Source of the DNA: Streptomyces sp. man185
GTDB lineage: Bacteria; Actinomycetota; Actinomycetes; Streptomycetales; Streptomycetaceae
Assembly (NCBI GenBank): GCA_002551355.1
Contig: NTHE01000017.1
Span: 1-64,000, forward strand
DNA length: 64,000 nucleotides
Direction: 5' to 3'
The notes beneath the pieces are model-generated. The model saw nothing but the letters and a program-made list of their open reading frames with translations. It was not told where the DNA came from and made no database searches. Each line of letters opens with the position of its first letter. Position 1 is the stretch's first letter. Shown piece by piece: positions 50,724-58,270 of the stretch. The position numbers and the translations under genes are program-made.

Positions 50724-50927
50724 ATGCCGTCGATCACCAGCAGCAAGGTCAGCAGATGGGACCAGCACGGCCGTGAACACGTCGTGCACATACGGAAGTC
50801 GGGCATGGTGCGCCAGCTGACCTGCTCCACCTGTGCGTGGCGGCGCTCGGCGCAGTTCCTGCCCTGGCTGAAGGCGGAGGAGCACCTGGCCGAGGCCCAC
50901 CAGGCGACGGTCGACCCGACGGCCTGA
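50724..50927 (+). CDS. small conserved protein with Cys/His motif
   Basis: 67 residues: MPSITSSKVSRWDQHGREHV, VRQLTCSTCAWRRSAQFLPW, AEEHLAEAH. The CxxC and later H-x-x-x-x-H could form a zinc finger. GGGAGG precedes the ATG. Unknown function. Codon use normal. Confidence 0.7.
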   Translation: MPSITSSKVSRWDQHGREHVVHIRKSGMVRQLTCSTCAWRRSAQFLPWLKAEEHLAEAHQATVDPTA

Positions 50928-51004
50928 GGCACCCGGTGACGCGAGACCCCGGGCGGCCCGAAAACCTGGTGCGGGGCGCTCGGGGAGCGGGGTACGGTTT
51001 CCGC

Positions 51005-51034
51005 ATGTCTTCGTTCTTCCAGATCTACGAGTGA
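51005..51034 (+). CDS. mini-ORF, possible leader peptide
   Basis: MSSFFQIYE, nine codons, followed five bases later by a hairpin (51039-51063) and 72 bases after the hairpin by the DUF6243 start. The arrangement resembles a translated leader, but the peptide is not biased to one amino acid beyond two Phe. Low confidence that it is translated. Confidence 0.3.
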   Translation: MSSFFQIYE

Positions 51035-51038
51035 GAGC

Positions 51039-51063
51039 GCGGCGGGTGCGAACACCCCGCCGC
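51039..51063 (+). promoter_or_regulatory. hairpin after the mini-ORF
   Basis: GCGGCGGGTG pairs with CACCCCGCCGC with one bulged C, loop CGAA. It follows the mini-ORF stop directly and could act as an attenuator or a weak terminator ahead of the DUF6243 gene. Confidence 0.5.
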
Positions 51064-51135
51064 AGCCCGGGACCGGCGCGACCCGACCCGATCACCTTCA
51101 CCTGACTCACTTCACCCTCCACATGGGAGAACGCC

Positions 51136-51354
51136 ATGGCCAAGAGTCGTAACAACCTCCTCGGCGTCGGCGGACAGCGCAAGAAGCTGTCCCGCGCCGA
51201 CCAGCAGGGCGCGGGTTCCGCGCGCACCGCCGACCGCAAGGTCGCCGAGGACAAGAAGCAGGAGCTCGTCCGCAAGATGCGCGAGCGCGCCGAGGGCCAG
51301 GCGGCCACGACCGCCGACGAGCCGGGCGACGACGCTTCGTCGGCGCAGAGCTGA
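51136..51354 (+). CDS. DUF6243 family protein
   Basis: 72 residues, highly charged and mostly helical: MAKSRNNLLGVGGQRKKLSR, then KVAEDKKQELVRKMRERAEG. Matches the small Streptomyces family DUF6243. GGGAGAAC precedes the ATG. Function unknown. Confidence 0.8.
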   Translation: MAKSRNNLLGVGGQRKKLSRADQQGAGSARTADRKVAEDKKQELVRKMRERAEGQAATTADEPGDDASSAQS

Positions 51355-51500
51355 CGCCGCAGCGGTAGAGCCTCGTAGGTGCCGTACACGCCGTACGACC
51401 GTGGGCCGGGATCATCCGTGATCCGGGCCCACGTGCGTACCCGCCCGCCCTTCCCCAGGGCCCGCCGTCGCCGCCCTGCCACGCCGATAGGGTGGCGGTC

Positions 51501-52115
51501 ATGCGTGTGAAGATCATGACGGTGTTCGTCGGTGCGGTGTGTCTGTTGGCCACGGGGTGCGGGAGCGAGGGCGGTCAGGACGACACGAAGCCGAAGCTCG
51601 CCGGGCCCCTTCTTCCGCAGAAGGTGACCGAGCCGAAGTCCGTCCCGGACCTGGAGCCGTCCGCGTCACCGTCCGCGGACGCCACCTTCGCCGAGAACGT
51701 CGCGTACGAGCTGGAGGGCAAGACCATCGACATGGCCGGATTCGGCGGCGAGACCGTCGGCCGGTGCCCGGACGACCTCGGCTCGAAGGCCGGCACGACG
51801 GCCGTCTGCACGGTCGCCTACGAGGGCATCAAGGTCGAGTGGGACGTGACCATCGGGGAGAAGGGCTGGTCGGACAACATCGTGGAGTACCAGGCCTCCC
51901 CCCGGCAGGGCATTCTCGCCCGGGACGGCCTGGCACGCCTGATGTTCGGAAACAACTCCGATCTCGACTACGCCCTGTGCAACGACATCCCGAAGGCCGT
52001 CCTGGTCCCGCTCGGCGAGACCACGTACAAGTGCGAAGAGGTCTTCAAGGGCAAGGAGCCGTTCGGCTACACCCAGCCGGTCCGGGTCACCGACGCCGGG
52101 CCGAGGATCTACTGA
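51501..52115 (+). CDS. DUF4333-like lipoprotein
   Basis: 204 residues. Signal peptide ending in a lipobox LLATGC, then a Pro/Ser-rich linker. The mature part has RCPDDLGSKAGTTAVCTVAYEGI, a Cys pair spaced like DUF4333 domains, and a second Cys pair near the end (ALCNDIP, YKCEEVF). Predicted membrane-anchored, extracytoplasmic. Role unknown. Confidence 0.72.
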   Translation: MRVKIMTVFVGAVCLLATGCGSEGGQDDTKPKLAGPLLPQKVTEPKSVPDLEPSASPSADATFAENVAYELEGKTIDMAGFGGETVGRCPDDLGSKAGTTAVCTVAYEGIKVEWDVTIGEKGWSDNIVEYQASPRQGILARDGLARLMFGNNSDLDYALCNDIPKAVLVPLGETTYKCEEVFKGKEPFGYTQPVRVTDAGPRIY

Positions 52116-52303
52116 CGGCTCAGGGTTTCCCGGGAGCCGCCGAGGTCCGCTTTCAGGTGCCGGGCGAAGAACCGGGCCTCCGTGCCGAGTTCGAACTGCG
52201 GAACGCCGGTGTGCCCGCCGAGGTCGGCGTGCAGGGGCTTCTCCCGGGAACCGAAGGCGCCGAACAGATCCAGGGCCGCCTGCCGGTCCTTCGCGTCGCC
52301 CAC
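52109..52303 (-). pseudogene. C-terminal fragment of an alpha/beta hydrolase
   Basis: About 65 codons (GDAKDRQAALDLFGAFGSRE, LHADLGGHTGVPQFE, FFARHLKADL) match the end of a serine-type alpha/beta hydrolase including the catalytic-His region (GGHTG). The rest of the gene is missing: the frame runs into the stop of the TPR gene upstream. It overlaps the lipoprotein end by seven bases. A recombination scar is likely. Confidence 0.68.
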
Positions 52304-52308
52304 GCCGT

Positions 52309-53589
52309 TCAGTCGGCCTCGCCCAGGTGGCTCAGGGCTTCGCGGAAGTCGTCGAGGGCGGGGCTCAACTCGCGGGCGGCGACGCGGAAGGCCGACCGTT
52401 CGATCAGGGTTCTGGCCAGGGTGCGAGGCCCCTCCGCCGGGTAGTGCTTGGGCAGCCGACGGGCCAGAGCCACTCCTTCGTCGAAGAGGGGGCGTATCCG
52501 CTCCGCGAACAGATGGGTGCGGTTCTCCCAGTAGACGGCGGAGCGGACGGTGAGGACGCGCTGCAGCCGGACCACCTCGGCCAGGTGCCCCGTCGGATCC
52601 TCGGCGGCTCGCCGAGCAAGGGCGTCCACCGCATGGCGCAGGGCATCACGGCTGTCGAAGTAGCGCTGTCCGGCATCGGGCGACCACTTCATCGGATCCG
52701 TGCCCGAGGGTGTACGCGGTCCGTCTGACCAGGGTTGCCCGCCTTCCGTGCCGGATACTGTCAGCAACACCGCCCAGAACGACGCCTCGTAGCCACCCCA
52801 GGACACCCGCTCACCTGACGCGGCCAGCTCGGTCAGCAGGGCGAGTGCGTCCTGCCGCACGCGGGCCGCCTGTTCGTCCCGGCCATGGAGGTCGAGCATC
52901 CGGGCGTACCCGATGAGCGAGTGGAGATGGCAGATCACCGGGCCGCGCTTCTTCGCGGCTTCGGCCGCTTCCATGGCGACGAACTGCTCGAACGCGGCGA
53001 GTGCTTCGCCGGACCGGCCGGCGTCGTGGAGAGCGGCGATCCACTGCAGCAGCGACCAGGCGAGGGCCCCGTCGCTGGGCCCCCGGGGCAGGAGCACCGC
53101 GACCAACTCGTCCATGGCGTCAGCGGCCTCGGCGTACCGGCCTTCCTCGGAGAGCCCGGCGGCCCACTCACTCAGCCCTTTGACGACGGGCTCCCCGGAC
53201 CGTTCGGCCTGCGCACGGCTGATGGCGAGCATCTCGGCGCGCAGGGCGAGGCCTTCGGGACGTCGACCCCGGCGGTACAGCTCTCGCTGGCACGACTTGA
53301 GGGCCTGGTACAGGACATCCGCACGGGCGGGTTCGGCCGGATCGATGCGTCGCGCCGCCGCGACCGCCTCCTCGCACAGCGCCAGCGAGGACGGATGCCA
53401 CGTGCCGGAGCCGGCGTAGCTGAGATGCTGAAGCTTCCTGGCCAGGAGCGGCAGGTACGCGGCGGGGCTGACCTGGGCGAGCACCCGATAGGCGTCGACC
53501 TCCTCGTGCAGTGTGCGGCGCCCCGACGCGAGCAGCACGTTTCTCGCCCGCACGATGTCGTCCTGATCGACTTTCCCCCACTGATTCAT
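52309..53589 (-). CDS. tetratricopeptide-like protein
   Basis: 426 residues, almost all helical with repeated A-x-x-x-L-x-x-R patterns: YRVLAQVSPAAYLPLLARKL, DELVAVLLPRG, GEALAAFEQFVAMEAAEAAK, LFDEGVALARRLPKHYP. TPR-like repeats usually bind partner proteins. The ATG at 53589 (MNQWGKVDQDDIV) is preferred; the longer frame begins at 53625. The family occurs in Streptomyces, without known function. A hydrolase fragment lies just downstream. Confidence 0.72.
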   Translation of the reverse strand: MNQWGKVDQDDIVRARNVLLASGRRTLHEEVDAYRVLAQVSPAAYLPLLARKLQHLSYAGSGTWHPSSLALCEEAVAAARRIDPAEPARADVLYQALKSCQRELYRRGRRPEGLALRAEMLAISRAQAERSGEPVVKGLSEWAAGLSEEGRYAEAADAMDELVAVLLPRGPSDGALAWSLLQWIAALHDAGRSGEALAAFEQFVAMEAAEAAKKRGPVICHLHSLIGYARMLDLHGRDEQAARVRQDALALLTELAASGERVSWGGYEASFWAVLLTVSGTEGGQPWSDGPRTPSGTDPMKWSPDAGQRYFDSRDALRHAVDALARRAAEDPTGHLAEVVRLQRVLTVRSAVYWENRTHLFAERIRPLFDEGVALARRLPKHYPAEGPRTLARTLIERSAFRVAARELSPALDDFREALSHLGEAD

Positions 53590-53773
53590 GACGGAGATTC
53601 TGGGTGCCTCGAACCAGGCCCACAAGGCGGTTCACCTGTGCCGTTACTCCTACGGAAATGCCTTCTGACCTCTCATGATGGGCGTGACATCTCCACGGCC
53701 GGAAGTCCACTCCGCCGGTGAACCGGCCACCCACCTGACCGGCGAGCCGCGGGACTCGCGCAGTCCGGCTCGA

Positions 53774-54145
53774 CTAGCGGAACAGATGCGGATGCCGCCG
53801 GGCCAGGTCCCGCGTGATCGCTTCGTCGGTGGGGTCGACGACCTCCCAGCTGTGCTCGGACGGGTGCCCGGTGAACAGCCCGCACGCGTCGTCCGCGTTC
53901 CCGGGGTTGCGGGCGGGACACCAGGGGAGTGGCAGCAGCCGGGCGTGCTCCGCACCCCACCGGATCCAGACGGCGCTTCCGGGCCGCCCACCCTCGTCCC
54001 ACAGCATCGCGGAGTGATCGCCGTCGTGGCGCTCGCCCAGTTCACAGAGGACGTGCCCGGCCTCCGGGCCGCGATGGCCGTGTGCCGACAGGGCGAGTAC
54101 GTGCTCCGGGGGCGGCAGTAACGCGACGGCGGTGCACTGGTTCAT
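53774..54145 (-). CDS. hypothetical protein, fifth gene of the small-protein operon
   Basis: 123 residues: MNQCTAVALLPPPEHVLALS, LWDEGGRPGSAVWIRWGAEH, and a His-rich C-terminus (RRHPHLFR). No known domain. It starts 10 bases after the 30-residue ORF, so it belongs to the same transcription unit. Confidence 0.65.
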   Translation of the reverse strand: MNQCTAVALLPPPEHVLALSAHGHRGPEAGHVLCELGERHDGDHSAMLWDEGGRPGSAVWIRWGAEHARLLPLPWCPARNPGNADDACGLFTGHPSEHSWEVVDPTDEAITRDLARRHPHLFR

Positions 54146-54155
54146 GGTTACGGGG

Positions 54156-54248
54156 TCACCCTTCGGGGGAGTCGCCGGAGACGAGCCGGTCAGCGATCAG
54201 GTCGCCGAGGGGGTCGGTCACGTCCTCGGAGTGGAGCGCGGTGTTCAA
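54156..54248 (-). CDS. 30-residue small protein
   Basis: MNTALHSEDVTDPLGDLIAD and a short Ser/Asp-rich end, from a TTG start. Codon use is strongly G/C at third positions, which supports coding. It fits between the 126- and 123-residue genes (20 and 10 base gaps). Too short for the usual annotation cut-off. Confidence 0.5.
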   Translation of the reverse strand: MNTALHSEDVTDPLGDLIADRLVSGDSPEG

Positions 54249-54268
54249 CGCCGGTTCTTGGGGCGGGA

Positions 54269-54649
54269 CTACCGGTCGGCCGGGCGGCCACGCCACCCGG
54301 CGAGCGTCAGGCTCAGCCCGACGACGGGATCGAGAACGGTGAAGAGTGCGGGGAACCCCGCCTCCAGGGCCCGTATCGCGTGGTCCTGGTGCGCGCCCTC
54401 CGTCGCCCAGCGGCGCAACTCCTCGGGCGCGTACGACCCGTGGAAGCGGACCGGTTGGACATCGTCGGTCGGCAGCCGTACGGGCTCGGGCACGAGGGGC
54501 AGCCCGTGGCCGTTGGCCAGGCGGAGCGCCTGTCGCCGGAGCCAGAGGAGGACGAGCCGCCGGTTCCGCACGACGACCCAGCCGAGTGAGGTGAACCGGT
54601 GCCCGTCGGACACGGTGACCTCGGCCGCGTACCCCGTCACGCGCGTCAT
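54269..54649 (-). CDS. hypothetical protein, third gene of the small-protein operon
   Basis: 126 residues: MTRVTGYAAEVTVSDGHRFT, VVVRNRRLVLLWLRRQALRL, EPVRLPTDDVQPVRFHG. A central hydrophobic strand but no clear helix for membrane insertion. The ATG overlaps the stop of the upstream gene (ATGA). Confidence 0.65.
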   Translation of the reverse strand: MTRVTGYAAEVTVSDGHRFTSLGWVVVRNRRLVLLWLRRQALRLANGHGLPLVPEPVRLPTDDVQPVRFHGSYAPEELRRWATEGAHQDHAIRALEAGFPALFTVLDPVVGLSLTLAGWRGRPADR

Positions 54650-54852
54650 GTGGACGGCCCGGGTTCGCCGTGCAGGAGCAGCGCCCGCAACCGGTCGGCC
54701 GCCGCCTGGACCTCGGCCACCACGGCTGCGCGGTCGGCGAAGCGGTCTTGGATGGCCGCGTCCAACTCGGTGCAGAACAGAGACCGGTAGGCGGGATCGG
54801 ACTCGATGCGGACGAGTTCGGCGAGGGGATGCGGGTGCGGCTTCGGATTCAC
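54646..54852 (-). CDS. hypothetical protein, second gene of the small-protein operon
   Basis: 68 residues: MNPKPHPHPLAELVRIESDP, FCTELDAAIQDRFADRAAVV, acidic and helical. GTG start overlaps the stop of the 86-residue gene and its own stop overlaps the next ATG. Unknown function. Confidence 0.68.
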   Translation of the reverse strand: MNPKPHPHPLAELVRIESDPAYRSLFCTELDAAIQDRFADRAAVVAEVQAAADRLRALLLHGEPGPST

Positions 54853-55109
54853 AGGACCTCACCCCGGCTACGGGCGTTGAGCCGAGCGGTACGGGCGCGG
54901 AGCTGCTCCATGAGGAGTGCGGGGCGTACGTGGCGGGGCTCGGCCTCCCACTCCGCCCCGCCCCCGACGGGCCGTAGCGACCAGTAGGGGCCGGCGACGC
55001 CTCGGAACTCGCCCACACGGTCGGCGCGGCTGGTGTCGACCATGAGGGTGCCGGGGGCGGGGAGGTCAGGGGGATCCTGGCTATTCGGGCACAAGTTCTC
55101 GCCGTACAT
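54849..55109 (-). CDS. conserved hypothetical protein, first gene of the small-protein operon
   Basis: 86 residues with the block LMVDTSRADRVGEFRGVAGP followed by YWSLRPVGGGAEWEAEPRHV and an Arg-rich C-terminus. This pattern recurs in Streptomyces near XRE/DUF397 genes. Divergent from the XRE gene, starts about 93 bases apart, so they share a control region. Confidence 0.75.
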   Translation of the reverse strand: MYGENLCPNSQDPPDLPAPGTLMVDTSRADRVGEFRGVAGPYWSLRPVGGGAEWEAEPRHVRPALLMEQLRARTARLNARSRGEVL

Positions 55110-55202
55110 CGATCGCTCCTCTCCGTAGCCGTTTGGCTACCGGGGCGATTCAGCGTGGCCTAGGGTCGTGGCGTCTTCAACGTGGGGATCTGGGAGGGCA
55201 CG

Positions 55203-56042
55203 TTGGTAAACGTCAAGGAACTGAACCCGGAAGCGAGCCCGCAGGCGGCTTTCGGTGCGCGTCTGCGCAGCATGCGCGAGGAGCGCGGCTGGATTCAGGA
55301 TCAGGTGGCTGACATGGTCGGCTGCTCGGGCAGGCACATCTCGGCGATCGAAACTGGCCGCAAACCGGCGACTCTGCCCTTCGCGAGGAAAGCGGACCGG
55401 TTATTTGATCTCATCGGTTCGAGCGAGTCGTTCGAGCGCCAGTGGCAGGAGATGAAGCACGGGAACCTGCTGGAGGGCTTCCCGGAGTACGTGGGGTACG
55501 AGGGCCGGGCGGTGGAGATCAGGCTGTTCCAGGTCGGTCTCGTTCCTGGGCTGCTGCAGACACCGGAGTACGCGCGGGCTGTTGCCTACGGGGACGTGCA
55601 GCGCGGGTCCATCTCCGCGGAACAGGCCGATGAGCGAGTCTCGTTCCTGGCGGAGAGGCAGATGGCTTTGGTGCGGCCGAGGCCGCCCATGGTGTTCGTC
55701 GTGATGGACGAGAGCTGTCTGTACCAAGCTGTCGGCGGCCCGGAGATCATGGACGATCAGCTGCAACGGCTGCAGGAAATGGCCGCGTTGCCCAACTGGA
55801 TCATTCAGGTGGCACCGTTCAGCCTGGGGGCGAGGAGGGCGCTCAATCTGCCGGTGAACCTGCTCACCCTTGCGGACCGCTCCATCGTCGCGTATGCCGA
55901 GTCTCAGGCGTTGGGCCATGTCGAGCGCGAAACCTCGTTCGTGGTGTCCATGCTCACGACCTACCATCAACTCCAGGGCGAGGCGCTGTCGAAGGCGGCG
56001 TCTGTGGCCAAGATCAGCCAGTTGCGAAAGGGCACCCCGTGA
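55203..56042 (+). CDS. XRE family regulator with DUF5753 domain
   Basis: 279 residues. The HTH (about 18-70) is AFGARLRSMREERGWIQDQV with ISAIETGRK; the rest is DUF5753 (VGLVPGLLQTPEYARAVA, MVFVVMDESCLYQAVGGPEI, WIIQVAPFSLGARRALNLPV). TTG at 55203 with GGGAGG upstream is preferred over GTG at 55182. Typical partner of DUF397; such pairs resemble WhiJ-type loci and were predicted to be toxin-antitoxin-like. Its stop overlaps the DUF397 start by four bases. Confidence 0.85.
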   Translation: MVNVKELNPEASPQAAFGARLRSMREERGWIQDQVADMVGCSGRHISAIETGRKPATLPFARKADRLFDLIGSSESFERQWQEMKHGNLLEGFPEYVGYEGRAVEIRLFQVGLVPGLLQTPEYARAVAYGDVQRGSISAEQADERVSFLAERQMALVRPRPPMVFVVMDESCLYQAVGGPEIMDDQLQRLQEMAALPNWIIQVAPFSLGARRALNLPVNLLTLADRSIVAYAESQALGHVERETSFVVSMLTTYHQLQGEALSKAASVAKISQLRKGTP

Positions 56043-56248
56043 CGACCGAATCCCCTCGTTGGTTCAAGTCCTCGTACAGCTCGAATGGCGGCGACTGCAT
56101 TGAGGTCGCCGCGAACCTCGCCGCCACGCGTGGCATCGTCCCGGTCCGTGACTCCAAGGTCGTAGACGGCCCCGTGGTCGCCGTCCCCGCCACCGCCTTC
56201 ACGGCGTTCGTCGCGGGCGTGCGAGGCGGAACGTTCGACACCGTCTGA
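56039..56248 (+). CDS. DUF397 family protein
   Basis: 69 residues: WFKSSYSSNGGDCIEVA and VPVRDSKVVDGPVVAVPATA are diagnostic of DUF397. GTG start overlaps the XRE stop. Small partners of DUF5753 regulators, thought to act as regulators or antitoxin-like proteins. Unknown in this species. Confidence 0.93.
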   Translation: MTTESPRWFKSSYSSNGGDCIEVAANLAATRGIVPVRDSKVVDGPVVAVPATAFTAFVAGVRGGTFDTV

Positions 56249-56311
56249 GGAACCGAGCAACCGGATGCCCTACTGTGCCGCGCGCGGTGGGGCATCCTGC
56301 TGTGGCGTGCT

Positions 56312-56550
56312 TCAGGAACGGGCGGGAAAGTCAGGATGGTCGGCGTAGGGCGAAGCGACATGCCGCAAGGTGTGGCACGGCCAGGGGTCGCCGGCGTGGC
56401 GGGCCAGGATGCGCCGCGTGGCCTCGACCTCCCGCAGGACGCGGGCCGGGTCGTGCAGAGCCACATGCAGAGCAATCGTGGGGTGGAATCCGAAAACGTC
56501 GACCTGGCAGAAGTCGACCGTTCCCCGTGTCTGACCGCGCGGGGTGACGC
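56312..56550 (-). pseudogene. DUF6221 remnant
   Basis: A frame on the minus strand reads HVALHDPARVLREVEATRRI then LRHVASPYADHPDFPARS and stop, which is the core and end of DUF6221 proteins. Upstream the match fades (about 56550) and no family-like start is present, so the gene has lost its 5' end. It is not an ORF of ordinary annotation size. Between the DUF397 gene and a transposase fragment. Confidence 0.7.
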
Positions 56551-56597
56551 GCCGTCCGAGTTGGGCGAGCCACGCGCTGTGAGGCGGGGGCGGGCCG

Positions 56598-56740
56598 GTG
56601 CTGACGCTGGTCGACCTGGCACTCGCGCCGGAACACCGGCGCGGGCTCAGGGCTCTTCACGACGGCCTCAACCGGGGGCGGATCGACATCGACCGGCCGC
56701 ATCGGGCCCTGGCCGGGATGCCGTTGCCGAGGGCGGCGAG
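56598..56740 (+). pseudogene. transposase fragment
   Basis: The translation LTLVDLALAPEHRRGLRALH then DGLNRGRIDIDRPHRALAGM and PLPRAA matches an internal segment of the Streptomyces IS701-like/NF041680-type transposase (LVDLTLVPEHRRG...GRI...RRALAGLPLPRA), then similarity stops. No DDE residues or terminal repeats remain. A relic of an insertion event. Confidence 0.65.
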
Positions 56741-56867
56741 GTCGGATCGTCCTGGGGGCGGAGGTATAGCCGCCCCGTCCAGCACAAGAAGGGCACCGAA
56801 CCGCGGCGCACCGAGGAGCGGCAAACTTGACTGCGTGGGCCATGTGCAGCGGGCACGAGGCCGAAGA

Positions 56868-57410
56868 ATGTCACGGGGTGCATCGGTGGATCTCAGCTCA
56901 GTGATCATCGCTGTCGCAGGCGTCGCGGGAACCCTGGGAGGAGCGCTGCTCACCCAGCGCGGCTCTGAACGAGCGAAGCGCCGGGAGATAGAGCTCGTTC
57001 GAGAGCATGAGGAGATTCGCGAGGACCGATCGCTTCGACGCACCTGCTATGTGGAACTCAACCGGGATGCTCGGCAGTTCACCACTGCACTCAACCGCCA
57101 CCTGCACGTCATGAGGGAACGCGGCGTGACGGAGAGCGACAGCGACGCACTCGAGGAAGCGAAGAACGCACACCGCGATCGATACTCCGAAGCACAGATG
57201 ATCGCCCCCGAAGAAGTACTCAGGCGAGCGAGTGTCGTCAACCAAGCCCTCAGTAAGGTCTACGGCCAGGTCAAGCGCCTCGAACGAGGTGCCCCCGAAC
57301 CATGCGAAACGATGGAGACCGCAGCCCAGGCCCAGCACCAGGTCTGGGAGATGCTCCGAACGATGAGGACCGCCATGCGCCACGACCTCGGTGTGTCGCA
57401 TGAAGACTGA
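56868..57410 (+). CDS. hypothetical helical protein with N-terminal membrane segment
   Basis: 180 residues: a short membrane anchor (VDLSSVIIAVAGVAGTLGGA) followed by a coiled, charged region (ERAKRREIELVREHEEIRED) and helices. Lower GC3 than neighbours and adjoining transposase relics suggest recent transfer. ATG 56868 has an AGG-type ribosome site; GTG 56886 is an alternative. Confidence 0.65.
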   Translation: MSRGASVDLSSVIIAVAGVAGTLGGALLTQRGSERAKRREIELVREHEEIREDRSLRRTCYVELNRDARQFTTALNRHLHVMRERGVTESDSDALEEAKNAHRDRYSEAQMIAPEEVLRRASVVNQALSKVYGQVKRLERGAPEPCETMETAAQAQHQVWEMLRTMRTAMRHDLGVSHED

Positions 57411-57499
57411 GAGCTGGCGCAGCCCGCACTCAGCTCCGTGCGAGATCTCCTGTGACAGTGCCCTTCGTCGAGCGAGACCGAGGCACGAGGCCTGGTCCG

Positions 57500-57916
57500 T
57501 CAGCGTTCACGCATCCTCGTCCACCACCAGCCATCCGGTGCCCACGCGGCGTAGTTGGGCTCCGGCAGAGTGCGGCGCTCGAATTCCTCATCGAGGCGTG
57601 TGATCAGCCGGCCCAAGTCCCGCTTGGCTCTGGGAGGAAGACCCGACATCGCCATCTCCAGATCGTCACGAGCGTCTTCCACCTCTATCCCGGGCGAAGA
57701 GACCTCGGAGGCGTTCAGGTAACGGCCAGGTTGTTTGAAGGCACACTCGAAGCGGGCGAGCGCGTGCGCGACCGCATTGGGCCACATCTCCTCGTCCTCG
57801 ACCCGGCGGATCGCTGCACGAGTCCGAGCGGAGACACCGCGGACCCTCAGGACCGGATACTGACAGCGTGGCCGCCACCGCTCGGCACGGACGGCCTTGG
57901 GACGCCTACGCGGCAT
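57500..57916 (-). CDS. hypothetical protein
   Basis: 138 residues, basic N-terminus (MPRRRPKAVRAERWRPR), then AIRRVEDEEMWPNAVAHALA and AKRDLGRLITRLDEEFERRT, ending with WAPDGWWWTRMRER. Homologues are seen in Streptomyces but without a role. AAAGGG precedes the ATG. Confidence 0.62.
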   Translation of the reverse strand: MPRRRPKAVRAERWRPRCQYPVLRVRGVSARTRAAIRRVEDEEMWPNAVAHALARFECAFKQPGRYLNASEVSSPGIEVEDARDDLEMAMSGLPPRAKRDLGRLITRLDEEFERRTLPEPNYAAWAPDGWWWTRMRER

Positions 57917-58270
57917 CGCCCTTTCTGATCATCATGACGCCATCCTGCGACCCCGGCCAGGCTTACGGTCCGGAAATGGCGCCGGAGAACGGCGAGGACG
58001 TGGTCGCATCTATGGTGGGCGAAGGCGGCCGTGGACCGTACGCGGCTGATGCGCCAGTTCGCCGACCGCAAGGAGCAAGGGATCCAATCGCGAACCGGGA
58101 GGCACGCCGAGGTCCACGCCCCGTTGACCGGGGCCGACCGCAAGGACGTGGCGGTGGGCCCTCCGATCGGAGTGGTCGGCGGATTCCGGGAGCCTCAGGA
58201 CGAGCGAACGAATCGAACTGCGGGTGTTCTCCGTTGTCTGCGGTGTGGCGTCGATCGTGGCTGCGATGGC
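57917..58270. other. gene-poor gap with decayed coding character
   Basis: About 350 bases between the hypothetical gene and the sigma factor. Fragments look coding-like in changing frames (AVDRTRLMRQFADRKEQGIQ near 58030; IELRVFSVVCGVASIVAAMA near 58215, hydrophobic), which suggests a degraded small gene or two. Nothing can be assigned. Confidence 0.4.

Noticed and set aside
56336..56830. 164-codon plus-strand ORF
   Set aside because: It overlaps the DUF6221 remnant on the other strand and shows no recognisable domain.
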